In this document: positions 10,653 to 23,900 of the stretch, one piece after another
How the letters are laid out: every line of letters begins with the position of its first letter
Position numbering within the stretch: position 1 is the stretch's first letter
DNA from: Balanoglossus misakiensis
Lineage: Eukaryota > Hemichordata
Length of the DNA stretch: 64,000 nucleotides
Direction: 5' to 3'
Assembly: GCA_040954595.2 (NCBI GenBank)
Contig: CM082596.2
Span: forward strand, 10,292,001-10,356,000
Notes under the pieces: generated by a model
The model's input: the letters and a program-made list of their open reading frames with translations, nothing else
The model's database searches: none
Told to the model about the DNA's origin: nothing
Made by a program: the position numbers and the translations under genes

Positions 10653-10967
10653 TTAAAGTCTTTTTCCTCCCACTGGGAAAGTGGCTAGAGTCAATATGTG
10701 CATAATGGCAGCATTATATGGCACTGAATAAATGGCAGGGGTGTTTACATCTCCTAATTTGTTTTCACTTAAACCATTATAAATATCTAACAGTATATGA
10801 TCATATTGTGTATGCAACTCGGAGATGTGTTTCACTTCAGGGTTGGAAGTTTGTTTAGTCAAGTCTGGGAAGTGACATGTCTTCAAAGTGACTGATGTTA
10901 TCTGCTTAGAGATGAATGCCCATTGGTGTTCTTTCCTAGGAATACATTTTCTTTGCATTTCATAGAC
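10653..10967 (-). CDS. Possible terminal coding exon, unrecognised
   Basis: The minus strand is open for 104 codons after an acceptor-like TACACAG ending at 10968 and stops at 10653-10655. The first ATG is at 10958. The translation has a balanced composition (for example EVKHISELHTQYDHILLDIY) and no low complexity, and the plus strand here is closed in all three frames. I recognise no family. It lies within 160 bases of an oppositely oriented candidate exon, which makes at least one of the two doubtful. Chance openness in AT-rich DNA cannot be excluded. Confidence 0.3.
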   Translation of the reverse strand, partial: VYEMQRKCIPRKEHQWAFISKQITSVTLKTCHFPDLTKQTSNPEVKHISELHTQYDHILLDIYNGLSENKLGDVNTPAIYSVPYNAAIMHILTLATFPVGGKRL

Positions 10968-11118
10968 CTGTGTATAATTATAATTTCAGTTATATATTCT
11001 AATTTGCGTTTAGGTAGAGTATGCATGGAATTAAAATAATTATTCTGTAATTACCCAACAAAAATGTTGGTCTTACAATTGTCTAGCAAGTGGATATTTT
11101 GATTGTTAATTTGCACAG

Positions 11119-11402
11119 GCAACATTATGGAAGTAGCATAAAGAGTATTCAATAATATAGCAGACCTTCTAGCCAGAAAGAAGAGCTTAGAAGATTTATC
11201 AGCTCATAATATTCCTTTAACCAATGAACTTTATATGAACTTGCACACCTGCCTTGAAGATACAGGGATTAATGTTCAGGAAACCTTACCAGCTCTAGTA
11301 CATTTATTTCAGCCAGAAATTGAATTACCAGATAAAAAAATCAGTAATTTTACAAAGATACAGTCAGAAAATAAATGGAGAAAGCCAGCAAGGAAGGCAT
11401 AA
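11119..11402 (+). CDS. Probable 3'-terminal coding exon of an unrecognised gene
   Basis: An acceptor (TTGATTGTTAATTTGCACAG, AG at 11117-11118) precedes a frame that is open from 11142 to a TAA at 11400-11402, 86 codons. It has no early Met, as expected of an internal start. The translation looks like a real protein: an amphipathic helical segment (IADLLARKKSLEDL), then LTNELYMNLHTCLEDTG and ETLPALVHLF, then a basic end KWRKPARKA. The alpha-helical hairpin feel recalls PPR-type repeats, but this is only an impression. One in-frame TAA at 11139-11141 lies between the acceptor and the open part. Either the true acceptor is further in, or the exon is mutated. AATAAA at about 11811 could be its poly(A) signal. 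Confidence 0.45.
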
Positions 11403-12306
11403 AAGTGGAATACATGAAAGACACAGTTAGCTTAAACTACATGTGTATGCAGTAAAAACTGTATGGTGCAAGGACGTTCATTTTTATGATTTATAGCCAG
11501 CCAGTCTTTCCATGCATATCATACCAAAATTAATATGAAAATTGTGTAAATGTTAATAGACTACAAGGAAAGTACAAATACATGTAGAAATTACACTATC
11601 CAACTTTCTCCACTTTTGATATCTGCTCAACACAGGCAAGCAAAAGGGCCGATCTGAGAGTTTGACTTGAATGATGGCAATTTTTGCTGTCCAGAAGTAA
11701 CTGTATAAAATATTTTTTGGTAGTAGTATTATTGCTCAAAATACACAAGAATTTAAATATCTCCGCTCGCTACAGTGATTGAACTGATTTTCAGCAAATT
11801 GCAGTGTATAAATAAACATTGCCATCTAATGAAATATCAATCCAATATGGCCGCCCATTTGCAATGGTAAAATGCTAGTTTTTTCCTTTTTTGAGCGCCT
11901 GGGAATTTAAATTATAATCCAGATATCAAACACTTAAGTCACTATCTGTATCTGCACATATATTGTAATATATTCTGAAAATTTCGTTACAATTAGATCA
12001 ACTATGATTGAGACACGGAACATCAAACATTGCAAAATTTCATATTTCCCATGGTGCCATGCAAAAAATAGAGAGATTTTCTTTACAAGTTTAGATGATC
12101 TCCTGTAAAACTGAAAGAAGTATTCTTCTGTGAATCGTGCATAATTTTTTGAAAAATGTTGAAGGTACTTGAGAATATCAGTATTTTTTGATGCTTTTGT
12201 ACCTTGAAAACTGGTGAACCGATTTTGATAATTTTCTTTATTATAACCTACAAAGACCTATAAACATTTTTTATCAGTAAAATAAACAGCCTTATATAAT
12301 TTTACT
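11403..12306. other. AT-rich, possible 3' UTR then unassigned sequence
   Basis: No ORF or shared repeat is recognised apart from a short ATATGGCCGCC motif at about 11.84 kb that also occurs in the dispersed element family. An AATAAA lies at about 11811. Confidence 0.35.
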
Positions 12307-12996
12307 GGTCCAGCTGTTACAGAGACCACTGGCTATTTTATTATAAACTGGTGGTAGGTCAGTGAATGCCTCTGTCTGATTGGACTAATTAGCTTGTCAT
12401 ACTCGCATGTATTTTTAAAGACAGTTTTTGGACAACAATCAGCTGTGGTCCAGCTGTTACAGAGACCTCCGGCTATTTATTATAAACTGGTGGTAGGTCA
12501 GTAAATGCCTCTGTCTGATTGGACTAATTAGCTTGTCATACTCGCATGTATTTTACAGACAGTTTTTGGACAAAAATCAGTTGTGGTCCAGCTGTTACAG
12601 AGACCACCGGCTATTTTATTATAAACTGGTGGTAGGTCAGTGAATGCCTCTGTCTGATAGGACTAATTAGCTTGTCATACTCGCATGTATTTTACAGACA
12701 ATTTTTGGACAAAAATCAGTTGTGGTCCAGCTGTTACAGAGACCACCGACTATTTTATTATAAACTGGTGGTAGGTCAGTGAATGCCCTTGTCTGATAGG
12801 ACTAATTAGCTTGTCATACTCGCATGAATTTTACAGACAGTTTTTGGACAAAAATCAGCTGTGGTCCAGCTGTTACAGAGACCACCGGTTATTTTATTAT
12901 AAACTGGTGGTAGGTCAGTGAATGCCTCTGTCTGATTGGACTAATTAGCTTGTCATACTCGCATGTATTTTACAGACAGTTTTTGGACAAAAATCT
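12307..12996. repeat. Tandem repeat, five copies of about 139 bp
   Basis: GGTCCAGCTGTTACAGAGACC begins units at 12307, 12447, 12585, 12724 and 12863 (steps of 140, 138, 139 and 139). Each unit contains AAACTGGTGGTAGGTCAGT and TAGCTTGTCATACTCGCATG. Copies differ by a few bases and small indels. Non-coding. Confidence 0.95.
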
Positions 12997-13204
12997 GTTT
13001 TTTTAGTGCTGCTTGTAGGATTGCAGTGACACATAACACTTGATTGGGCATAGTGAATTTTTTTATGTTTCCATAGTATTTGAATATTTTTGCCATATAT
13101 GCTTGCCAATGTCGCCCGTGATTTTAATTCTGGCGAATACCTAAAATCTGTGTAATCCCCAAATGGCACAACAGTATCCTATATGCTATGTTTTAAGAAG
13201 TTAA

Positions 13205-14944
13205 TTATACATAGATATGCATCTTGTTAAAATGCACAACAGTCACGATTTTGTTCACACGAGTTTGATTGCTGCCAGGACATAACCCAAATATTTTGAT
13301 AATTTTGGCAATGACCTTTGAACTACTATCCCATGCCTTGGCATGTACAGCAGATACAGCCTTCAAATTTGGAGGACTGGAACACCTAATGAAGTACATG
13401 TATTAACTTTAACACAATAATTATGTACATAAGCTCTTTAAAGTTACCCAATAGATCTTAGAAGTCTGGTTTTTGCTGGACACTGATTAGTTTGATATCA
13501 AAATTTGTTGGCCCAACTTTGCGTGAACTCTGGCTTACTTACCATTTCTCAGCACCCATAACAAATACAGCCTTTGCTTTCTGTTGGAACCATGCTAACC
13601 ACTTTGGCTCCTCCAATGCTGCTTATAGTTGGGTCTTCTTCATGGCAGCCATATTTGATTTTTGGATAACCTTTAAAAGTTGACATTTTTTTCAAAAATT
13701 ACAAGGCCAATCAAGTTCTAATTTACAGTCCGTTCCAATTTTTTTCAATAATATTGTTAGTGGTCATGCGAATTTGGATTCATTATGGATTTTTGAAAAA
13801 TCTCATGAAAAATTTCCAAAGTCTTTTTTTAATCAAGCTTTCAAGTGAATTGTGATTGCTTTAACCTTATTCGAGCCAAATTGTATTTTCTGAACACCGA
13901 TGAAAAACAAAGATTTCCTATTTCTAGCCTACTCATTGATAGCACACAAATTAATTTTATTGATACGAGTCACCATATGACTAGAATACGTTACATTTTT
14001 GGCAACTTTCACATGTTCTTTGATCCAGTTGTTTTTCAGAATTTGATTAAACAATTTATTGGCCACTCTCACATGTCCTTTGATCCAGTAATTCTAGAAC
14101 TTAATTTTATGTGGATATGCCTCTTGTTAAAAAGCACAACAGTCATGATTTTGTTCACATGAGAACTATTGCTGCCAGGACATAACCCAACTATTTTTAT
14201 AATTCTGGCAATGATCTACTTTCCCATAACTTGCCATGCACAGCAGATACAGCTTTCAAATTTAGGGGACTGGAACATCTAATGAAGTATTAATCTTTAA
14301 CACAATACTTATGTACGTATCCTATTTAAAGTTAACCAATAGAGCTTAGAACTTTGGTTCTTGTTGAACACTGATCAGTTTGATATCAGATTTTGTTGGC
14401 ACAATTTTGCGTGACCTCTGGCTTACTTACCATTTCTAGCCATCCAAAAAAGATACAGAGCTTGCTTTCTGTTGGAACCATGTTAACTGCTTTGGCACCT
14501 GTAATGCTGCATGTTCCTTTAATTGTCTTCTTCATGGTGGCTATATTGAATTTTCTGATAACCTCTAAAAGTTGACATTTTTTTCAAAACTACAGGGCCA
14601 ATCAAGTTCTAATTTACTGTCCCTTCCAATTTTTTTCAATAATATTGTTAGTGGTCATGCGAATTTGGATTCATTATGGATTTTTGAAAAATGTCATGAA
14701 AAATTTCCAAAGTCTTTTTTTAATCAAGCTTTCAAGTGTATTGTGATTGCTTTAACCTTATTCGAGCCAAATTGGATTTTCTGAACTCTGATTAAAAACG
14801 AAGATTTCCTATTTCTAGCCTACTCATTGAAAGCACGCAAATTCATTTTATTGATATGAGTCACCATATGAATAGAATACTTTACATTTTTTGGCAAATT
14901 TCACATGTCCTTTGATTCAGATTTGTTAGAACTGAATTGTACTT
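13205..14944 (+). mobile_element. Diverged element copies left of the 116-bp satellite
   Basis: Two related units contain, in order, the future satellite monomer (13211-13325; 14109-14221), an ACAGCAGATACAGC block, AACACCTAATGAAGTA or the like, and GCATCC or GCACCC, then CAATGCTGCT near the unit end (about 13614; a weaker match at about 14506). A TTCCTATTTCTAGCCTACTC segment follows, matching 28.8 and 30.3 kb. These are older members of the element family that makes up 28.1-32.3 kb. Confidence 0.7.
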
Positions 14945-17900
14945 GGATATGTCTCTTGTTAAAAAGCACAACAGTCATGATTGTGTTCACTTGAGTTTTG
15001 TCGCTGCCAGGACATAACCGAAATATTTTGATAATTTTGGCAATGACCCTTGATCTACTTGGATATGTCTCATGTTAAAAAGCACAACAGTCTTGATTTT
15101 GTTCACACGAGTTTTATCGCTGCCAGGACATAACCAAAATATTTTGATAATTTTGGCAATGACCCTTGATCTACTTGGATATGTCTCTTGTTAAAAAGCA
15201 CAACAGTCTTGATTTTGTTCACATGAGTTTTATCGCTGCCAGGACATAAACCAAATATTTTGATAATTTTGGCAATGACCCTTGATCTACTTGGATATGT
15301 CTCTTGTTAAAAAGCACAACAGTCATGATTGTGTTCACACGAGTTTTATTGCTGCCAGGACATAACCCAAATATTTTGTTAAGTTTGGCAATGACCCTTG
15401 ATCTTCTTGGATATGTCTCTTGTTAAAAAGCACAACTGTCATGATTTTGTTCACATGAGTTTTATTGCTGCCAGGACATAACCCAAATATTTTGATAATT
15501 TTGGCAATGACCCTTGATCTACTTGGATATGTCTCTTGTTAAAAAGCACAACAGTCAGGATTTTGTTCACATGAGTTTTATCACTGCCAGGACATAACCC
15601 AAATATATTGATAATTTTGGCAATGACCCTTGATCTACTTGGATATGTCTCTTGTTAAAATACACAACAGTCTTGATTTTGTTCACATGAGTTTTATCGC
15701 TGCCAGGACATAACCCAAATATTTTGATAATTTTGGCAATGACCCTTGATCTACTTGGATATGTCTCTTGTTAAAAAGCACAACAGTCATGATTGTGTTA
15801 ACACGAGTTTTATTGCTGCCAGGACATAACCCAAATATTTTGATAATTTTGGCAATGACCCTTGATCTTCTTGGATATGTCTCTTGTTAAAAAGCACAAC
15901 AGTCATGATTTTGTTCACATGAGTTTTATTGCTGCCAGGACATAACCCAAATATTTTGATAATTTTGGCAATGACCCTTGATCTACTTGGATATGTCTCT
16001 TGTTAAAAAGCACAACAGTCAGGATTTTGTTCACATGAGTTTTATTGCTTCCAGGACATAACCAAAATATTTTGATAATTTTGGCAATGACTCTTGATCT
16101 ACTTTGATATGTCTCTTGTTAAAAAGCACAACAGTCAGGATTTTGTTCACATGAGTACTATTGCTGGCAGGACATAACCCAAATATTTTGATAATTATGG
16201 CAATGACCCTTGAACTACTTGGATATGTCTCTTGATAAACAGCCAAACAGTCATGATTGTGTTCACACGAGTTTTATTGCTGCCAGGACATAACCCAAAT
16301 ATTTTGATAATTTTGGCAATGACCCTTGATCGACTTGGATATGTCTATTGTTAAAAAGCACAACAGTCATGATTTTGTTTACGTGACTACTATTGCTGCC
16401 AGGACTTAACCCAAATATTTTGATAATTTTGGCAATGACCCTTGATCTACTTAGATATGTCTCTTGATAAAAAGCACAACAGTCATGATTGTGTTCACAC
16501 GAGTTTTATTGCTGCCAGGACATAACCCAAATATTTGGGTTATGACCCTTGATCTACTTAGATATGTCTCTTGATAAAAAGCACAACAGTCATGATTGTG
16601 TTCACACGAGTTTTATTGCTGCCAGGACATAACCCAAATATTTTTATAATTTTGGCCATGACCCTTGATCTACTTGGATATGTCTCTTGATAAAAAGCAC
16701 AACAGTCATGATTGTGTTCACATGAGTTTTATTGCTGCCAGGACATAACCCAAATATTTTGATAATTTTGGTAATGACCCTTGATCTTCTTGGATATGTC
16801 TCTTGTTAAAAAGCACAACAGTCATGATTGTGTTCACACGAGTTTTATTGCTGCCAGGACATAACCCAAATATTTTGATAATTTTGGCAATGACCCTTGA
16901 TCTACTTGGATATGTCTCTTGTTAAAAAGCACAACAGTCAGGATTTTGTTCACATGAGTACTATTGCTGGCAGGACATAACCAAACTATTTTGATAATTT
17001 TGGCAATAACTCTTCATCTACTTGGATATGTCTCTTGTTAAAATGCACAACATACATGATTTTGTTCACATGAATTCTATTGCTGTCAGGACATAACCCG
17101 AATATTTTGATAATTATGGCAATGACCCTTGAACTACTTGGATATGTCTCTTGATAAACAGCCCAACAGTCATGATTGTGTTCACACGAGTTTTATTGCT
17201 GCCAGGACATAACCCAAATATTTTTATAATTTTGGCCATGACCCTTGATCTACTTGGATATGTCTCTTGTTAAAAAGCACAACAGTCAGGATTTTGTTCA
17301 CATGAGTTTTATCACTGCCAGGACATAACCCAAATATATTGATAATTTTGGCAATGACCCTTGATCTACTTGGATATGTCTCTTGTTATAATACACAACA
17401 GTCTTGATTTTGTTCACATGAGTACTATTGCTGGCAGGACATAACCAAACTATTTTGATAATTTTGGCAATGACTCTTCATCTACTTGGATATGTCTCTT
17501 GTTAAAATGCACAACATACATGATTTTATTCACATGAATTCTATTGCTGTCAGGACATAACCCAAATATTTTGATAATTATGGCAATGACCCTTGAACTA
17601 CTTGGATATGTCTCTTGATAAACAGCCCAACAGTCATGATTGTGTTCACACGAGTTTTATTGCTGCCAGGACATAACCCAAATATTTTGATAATTTTGGC
17701 AATGACCCTTGATCGACTTGGATATGTCTCTTGTTAAAAAGCACAACAGTCATGATTTTGTTTACGTGACTACTATTGCTGCCAGGACATAACCCAAATA
17801 TTTTTATAATTTTGGCCATGACCCTTGATCTACTTGGATATGTCTCTTGTTAAAAAGCACAACAGTCATGATTTTGTTCACATGAGTTTTATTGCTGCCA

Positions 17901-20900
17901 GGACATAACCCAAATATTTTGATAATTTTGGTAATGACCCTTGATCTTCTTGGATATGTCTCTTGTTAAAAAGCACATCAGTCATGATTTTGTTAACATG
18001 AATTTTATTGCTGCCAGGACATATACCAAATATTTTGATAATTTTGGCAATGACTCTTGATCTACTTGGATATGTCTCTTGTTAAAAAGCACAACAGTTA
18101 TTATTTTGTTCACATGAGTTTTATTGCTGACATGACATAACCCAAATATTTTGATAATTTTGGCAATGACCCTTGAACTACTTGGATATGTCTCTTGTTA
18201 AAAAGCACAACAGACATTATTTTGTTTACGTGACTACTATTGCTGCCAGGACATAACCCAAATATTTTGATAATTTTGGCAATGACCCTTGATCTACTTG
18301 GATATGTCTCTTGTTAAAAAGCACAACAGTCATGGTTGTGTTCACACAAGTTTTATTGCTGCCAGGACATAACCCAAATATTTTTTATAATTTTGGCCAT
18401 GACCCTTGATCTACTTGGATATGTCTCTTGTTAAAAAGCACAACAGTCATGATTTTGTTTACGTGACTACTATTGCTGCCAGGACTTAACCCAAATATTT
18501 TGATAATCTTGGCAATAACCCTTGATCTACTTGGATATGTCTCTTGATAAAAAGCACAACAGTCATGATTGTGTTCACACGAGTTTTATTGATGCCAGGA
18601 CATAACCCAAATATTTTGATAATTTTGGCCATGACCCTTGATCTACTTGGATATGTCTCTTGTTAAAAAGCACAACAGTCATGATTTTGTTTACGTGACT
18701 ACTATTGCTGCCAGGACTTAACCCAAATATTTTGATAATTTTGGCAATGACCCTTGATCTACTTGGATATGTCTCTTGATAAAAAGCACAACAGTCATGA
18801 TTGTGTTCACACGAGTTTTATTGATGCCAGGACATAACCCAAATATTTTGATAATTTTGGCCATGACCCTTGATCTACTTGGATATGTCTCTTGTTAAAA
18901 AGCACAACAGTCATGATTTTGTTTACGTGACTACTATTGCTGCCAGGACTTAACCCAAATATTTTGATAATTTTGGCAATGACCCTTGATCTACTTGGAT
19001 ATGTCTCTTGATAAAAAGCACAACAGTCATGATTGTGCTCACATGAGTTTTATTCCTGCCAGGACATATACCAAATATTTTGATAATTTTGGCAATGACT
19101 CTTGATCTACTTGGATATGTCTCTTGTTAAAAAGCACAACAGTCATTATTTTGTTCACATGAGTTTTATTGCTGCCAGGACATAACCCAAATATTTTGAT
19201 AATTATGGCAATGACCCTTGGTCTTCTTGGATATGTCTCTTGTTAAAGAGCACAACAGTCATGATTGTGTTCACACGAGTTTTATTGCTGTCAGGACATA
19301 ACCCAAATATTTTGATAATTTTGGCAATGACCCTTGATCTACTTGGATATGTCTCTTGTTAAAAAGCACAACAGTCATTATTTTGTTCACATGAGTTTTA
19401 TTGCTGCCAGGACATAACCTAAATATTTTGATAATTATGGCAATGACCCTTGAACTACTTGGATATGTCTCTTGATAAAAAGCCCAACAGTCATTATTTT
19501 GTTCACACGAGTTTTATTGCTGCCATGACATAACCCAAATATTTTGATAATTTTGGCAATGACCCTTGAACTACTTGGATATGTCTCTTGTTAAAAAGCA
19601 CAACAGTCATTATTTTGTTCACATGAGTTTTATTGCTGCCAGGACATAACACAAATATTTTGATAATTTTGGCAATGACCCTTGATCTACTTGGATATGT
19701 CTCTTGTTAAAAAGCACAACAAGTCATTATTGTGTTCACATGAGTTTTATTGCTGCCGGGACATAACCAAAATATTTTGATAATTTTGGCAATGACCCTT
19801 GATCTACTTGGATATGTCTCTTGTTAAAAAGCACAACAGTCATGATTTTGTTTACGTGACTACTATTGCTGCCAGGACATAACCCAAATATTTTGATAAT
19901 TTTGGCAATGACCCTTGATCTACTTGGATATGTCTCTTGTTAAAAAGCACAACAGTCATGATTGTGTTCACACGAGTTTTATTGCTGCCAGGACATAACC
20001 CAAATATTTTGATAATTTTGGCAATGACCCTTGATCTACTTGGATATGTCTCTTGATAAAAAGCACAACAGTCATGATTGTGCTCACATGCGTTTTATTG
20101 CTGCCAGGACATATACCAAATATTTTGATAATTTTGGCAATGACTCTTGATCTACTTGGATATGTCTCTTGTTAAAAAGCACAACAGTCATGATTGTGTT
20201 CACACAAGTTTTATTGCTGCCAGGACATAACCCAAATATTTTGATAATTTTGGCAATGACCCTTGATCTACTTGGATATGTCTCTTGTTAAAAAGCACAT
20301 CTGTCTTGATTTTGTTAACATGAGTTTTATTGCTGCCAGGACATACACCAAATATTTTGATAATTTTGGCAATGACTCTTGATCTACTTGGATATGTCTC
20401 TTGTTAAAAAGCACAACAGTCATTATTTTGTTCACATGAGTTTTATTGCTGCCAGGACATAACCTAAATATTTTGATAATTATGGCAATGACCCTTGAAC
20501 TACTTGGATATGTCTATTGATAAAAAGCCCAACAGTCATTATTTTGTTCACATGAGTTTTATTGCTGCCATGACATAACCCTAATATTTTGATAATTTTG
20601 GCAATGACCCTTGAACTACTTGGATATGTCTCTTGTTAAAAAGCACAACAGTCATTATTTTGTTCACATGAGTTTTATTGCTGCCAGGACATAACCAAAA
20701 TATTTTGATAATTTTGGCAATGACCCTTGATCTACTTGGATATGTCTCTTGTTAAAAAGCACAACAGTCATGATTTTGTTTACGTGACTACTATTGCTGC
20801 CAGGACATAACCCAAATATTTTGATAATTATGGCAATGACCCTTGAACTACTTGGATATGTCTATTGATAAAAAGCCCAACAGTCATTATTTTGTTCACA

Positions 20901-23900
20901 TGAGTTTTATTGCTGCCATGACATAACCCTAATATTTTGATAATTTTGGCAATGACCCTTGAACTACTTGGATATGTCTCTTGTTAAAAAGCACAACAGT
21001 CATTATTTTGTTCACATGAGTTTTATTGCTGCCAGGACATAACCAAAATATTTTGATAATTTTGGCAATGACCCTTGATCTACTTGGATATGTCTCTTGT
21101 TAAAAAGCACAACAGTCATGATTTTGTTTACGTGACTACTATTGCTGCCAGGACATAACCCAAATATTTTGATAATTTTGGCAATGACCCTTGATCTACT
21201 TGGATATGTCTCTTGATAAAAAGCACAACAGTCATGATTGTGTTCACATGAGTTTTATTGCTGCCAGGAAATAACCCAAATATTTTGATAATTTTGGTAA
21301 TGACCCTTGATCTTCTTGGATATGTCTCTTGATAAAAAGCCCAACAGTCATTATTTTGTTCACATGAGTTTTATTGCTGCCATGACATAACCCTAATATT
21401 TTGATAATTTTGGCAATGACCCTTGAACTACTTGGATATGTCTCTTGTTAAAAAGCACAACAGTCATTATTTTGTTCACATGAGTTTTATTGCTGCCAGG
21501 ACATAACCAAAATATTTTGATAATTTTGGCAATGACCCTTGATCTACTTGGATATGTCTCTTGTTAAAAAGCACAACAGTCATGATTTTGTTTACGTGAC
21601 TACTATTGCTGCCAGGACATAACCCAAATATTTTGATAATTTTGGCAATGACCCTTGATCTACTTGGATATGTCTCTTGTTAAAAAGCACAACAGTCATG
21701 ATTGTGTTCACACGAGTTTTATTGCTGCCAGGACATAACCCAAATATTTTGATAATTTTGGCAATGACCCTTGATCTACTTGGATATGTCTCTTGATAAA
21801 AAGCACAACAGTCATGATTGTGTTCACATGAGTTTTATTGCTGCCAGGACATAACCCAAATATTTTGATAATTTTGGTAATGACCCTTGATCTTCTTGGA
21901 TATGTCTCTTGTTAAAAAGCACAACAGTCATGATTGTGTTCACACGAGTTTGATTGCTGCCAGGACATAACCCAAATATTTTGATAATTTTGGCAATGAC
22001 CCTTGATCTACTTGGATATGTCTCTTGTTAAAAAGCACATCAGTCATGATTTTGTTAACATGAATTTTATTGCTGCCAGGACATATACCAAATATTTTGA
22101 TAATTTTGGCAATGACTCTTGATCTACATGAGTTTTATTGCTGACATGCCATAACCCAAATATTTTGATAATTTTGGCAATGACCCTTGATCTACTTGGA
22201 TATGTCTCTTGTTAAAAAGCACAACAGTCATGATTGTGTTCACACAAGTTTTATTGCTGCCAGGACATAACCCAAATATTTTTTATAATTTTGGCCATGA
22301 CCCTTGATCTACTTGGATATGTCTCTTGTTAAAAAGCACAACAGTCATGATTTTGTTTACGTGACTACTATTGCTGCCAGGACTTAACCCAAATATTTTG
22401 ATAATCTTGGCAATGACCCTTGATCTACTTGGATATGTCTCTTGATAAAAAGCACAACAGTCATGATTGTGTTCACACGAGTTTTATTGCTGCCAGGACA
22501 TAACCCAAATATTTTGATAATTTTGGCCATGACCCTTGATCTACTTGGATATGTCTCTTGTTAAAAAGCACAACAGTCATGATTTTGTTTACGTGACTAC
22601 TATTGCTGCCAGGACATAACCCAAATATTTTGATAATTTTGGCAATGACCCTTGATCTACTTGGATATGTCTCTTGTTAAAAAGCACATCAGTCATGATT
22701 TTGTTAACATGAATTTTATTGCTGCCAGGACATATACCAAATATTTTGATAATTTTGGCAATGACTCTTGATCTACATGAGTTTTATTGCTGACATGACA
22801 TAACCCAAATATTTTGATAATTTTGGAAATGACCCTTGATCTACTTGGATATGTCTCTTGTTAAAAAGCACAACAGTCATGATTGTGTTCACATGAGTTT
22901 TATTGCTGCCAGGACATAACCCAAATATTTTGATAATTTTGGTAATGACCCTTGATCTTCTTGGATATGTCTCTTGTTAAAAAGCACAACAGTCATGATT
23001 GTGTTCACACGAGTTTTATTGCTGCCAGGACATAACCCAAATATTTTGATAATTTTGGCAATGACCCTTGATCTACTTGGATATGTCTCTTGTTAAAAAG
23101 CACATCAGTCATGATTTTGTTAACATGAATTTTATTGCTGCCAGGACATATACCAAATATTTTGATAATTTTGGCAATGACTCTTGATCTACATGAGTTT
23201 TATTGCTGACATGACATAACCCAAATATTTTGATAATTTTGGAAATGACCCTTGATCTACTTGGATATGTCTCTTGTTAAAAAGCACAACAGTCATGATT
23301 GTGTTCACACAAGTTTTATTGCTGCCAGGACATAACCCAAATATTTTTTATAATTTTGGCCATGACCCTTGATCTACTTGGATATGTCTCTTGTTAAAAA
23401 GCACAACAGTCATGATTTTGTTTACGTGACTACTATTGCTGCCAGGACTTAACCCAAATATTTTGATAATCTTGGCAATGACCCTTGATCTACTTGGATA
23501 TGTCTCTTGATAAAAAGCACAACAGTCATGATTGTGTTCACATGAGTTTTATTGCTGCCAGGACATAACCCAAATATTTTGATAATTTTGGTAATGACCC
23601 TTGATCTTCTTGGATATGTCTCTTGTTAAAAAGCACAACAGTCATGATTGTGTTCACACGACTTTTATTGCTGCCAGGACATAACCCAAATATTTTGATA
23701 ATTTTGGCAATGACCCTTGATCTACTTGGATATGTCTCTTGTTAAAAAGCACATCAGTCATGATTTTGTTAACATGAATTTTATTGCTGCCAGGACATAT
23801 ACCAAATATTTTGATAATTTTGGCAATGACTCTTGATCTACATGAGTTTTATTGCTGACATGACATAACCCAAATATTTTGATAATTTTGGAAATGACCC

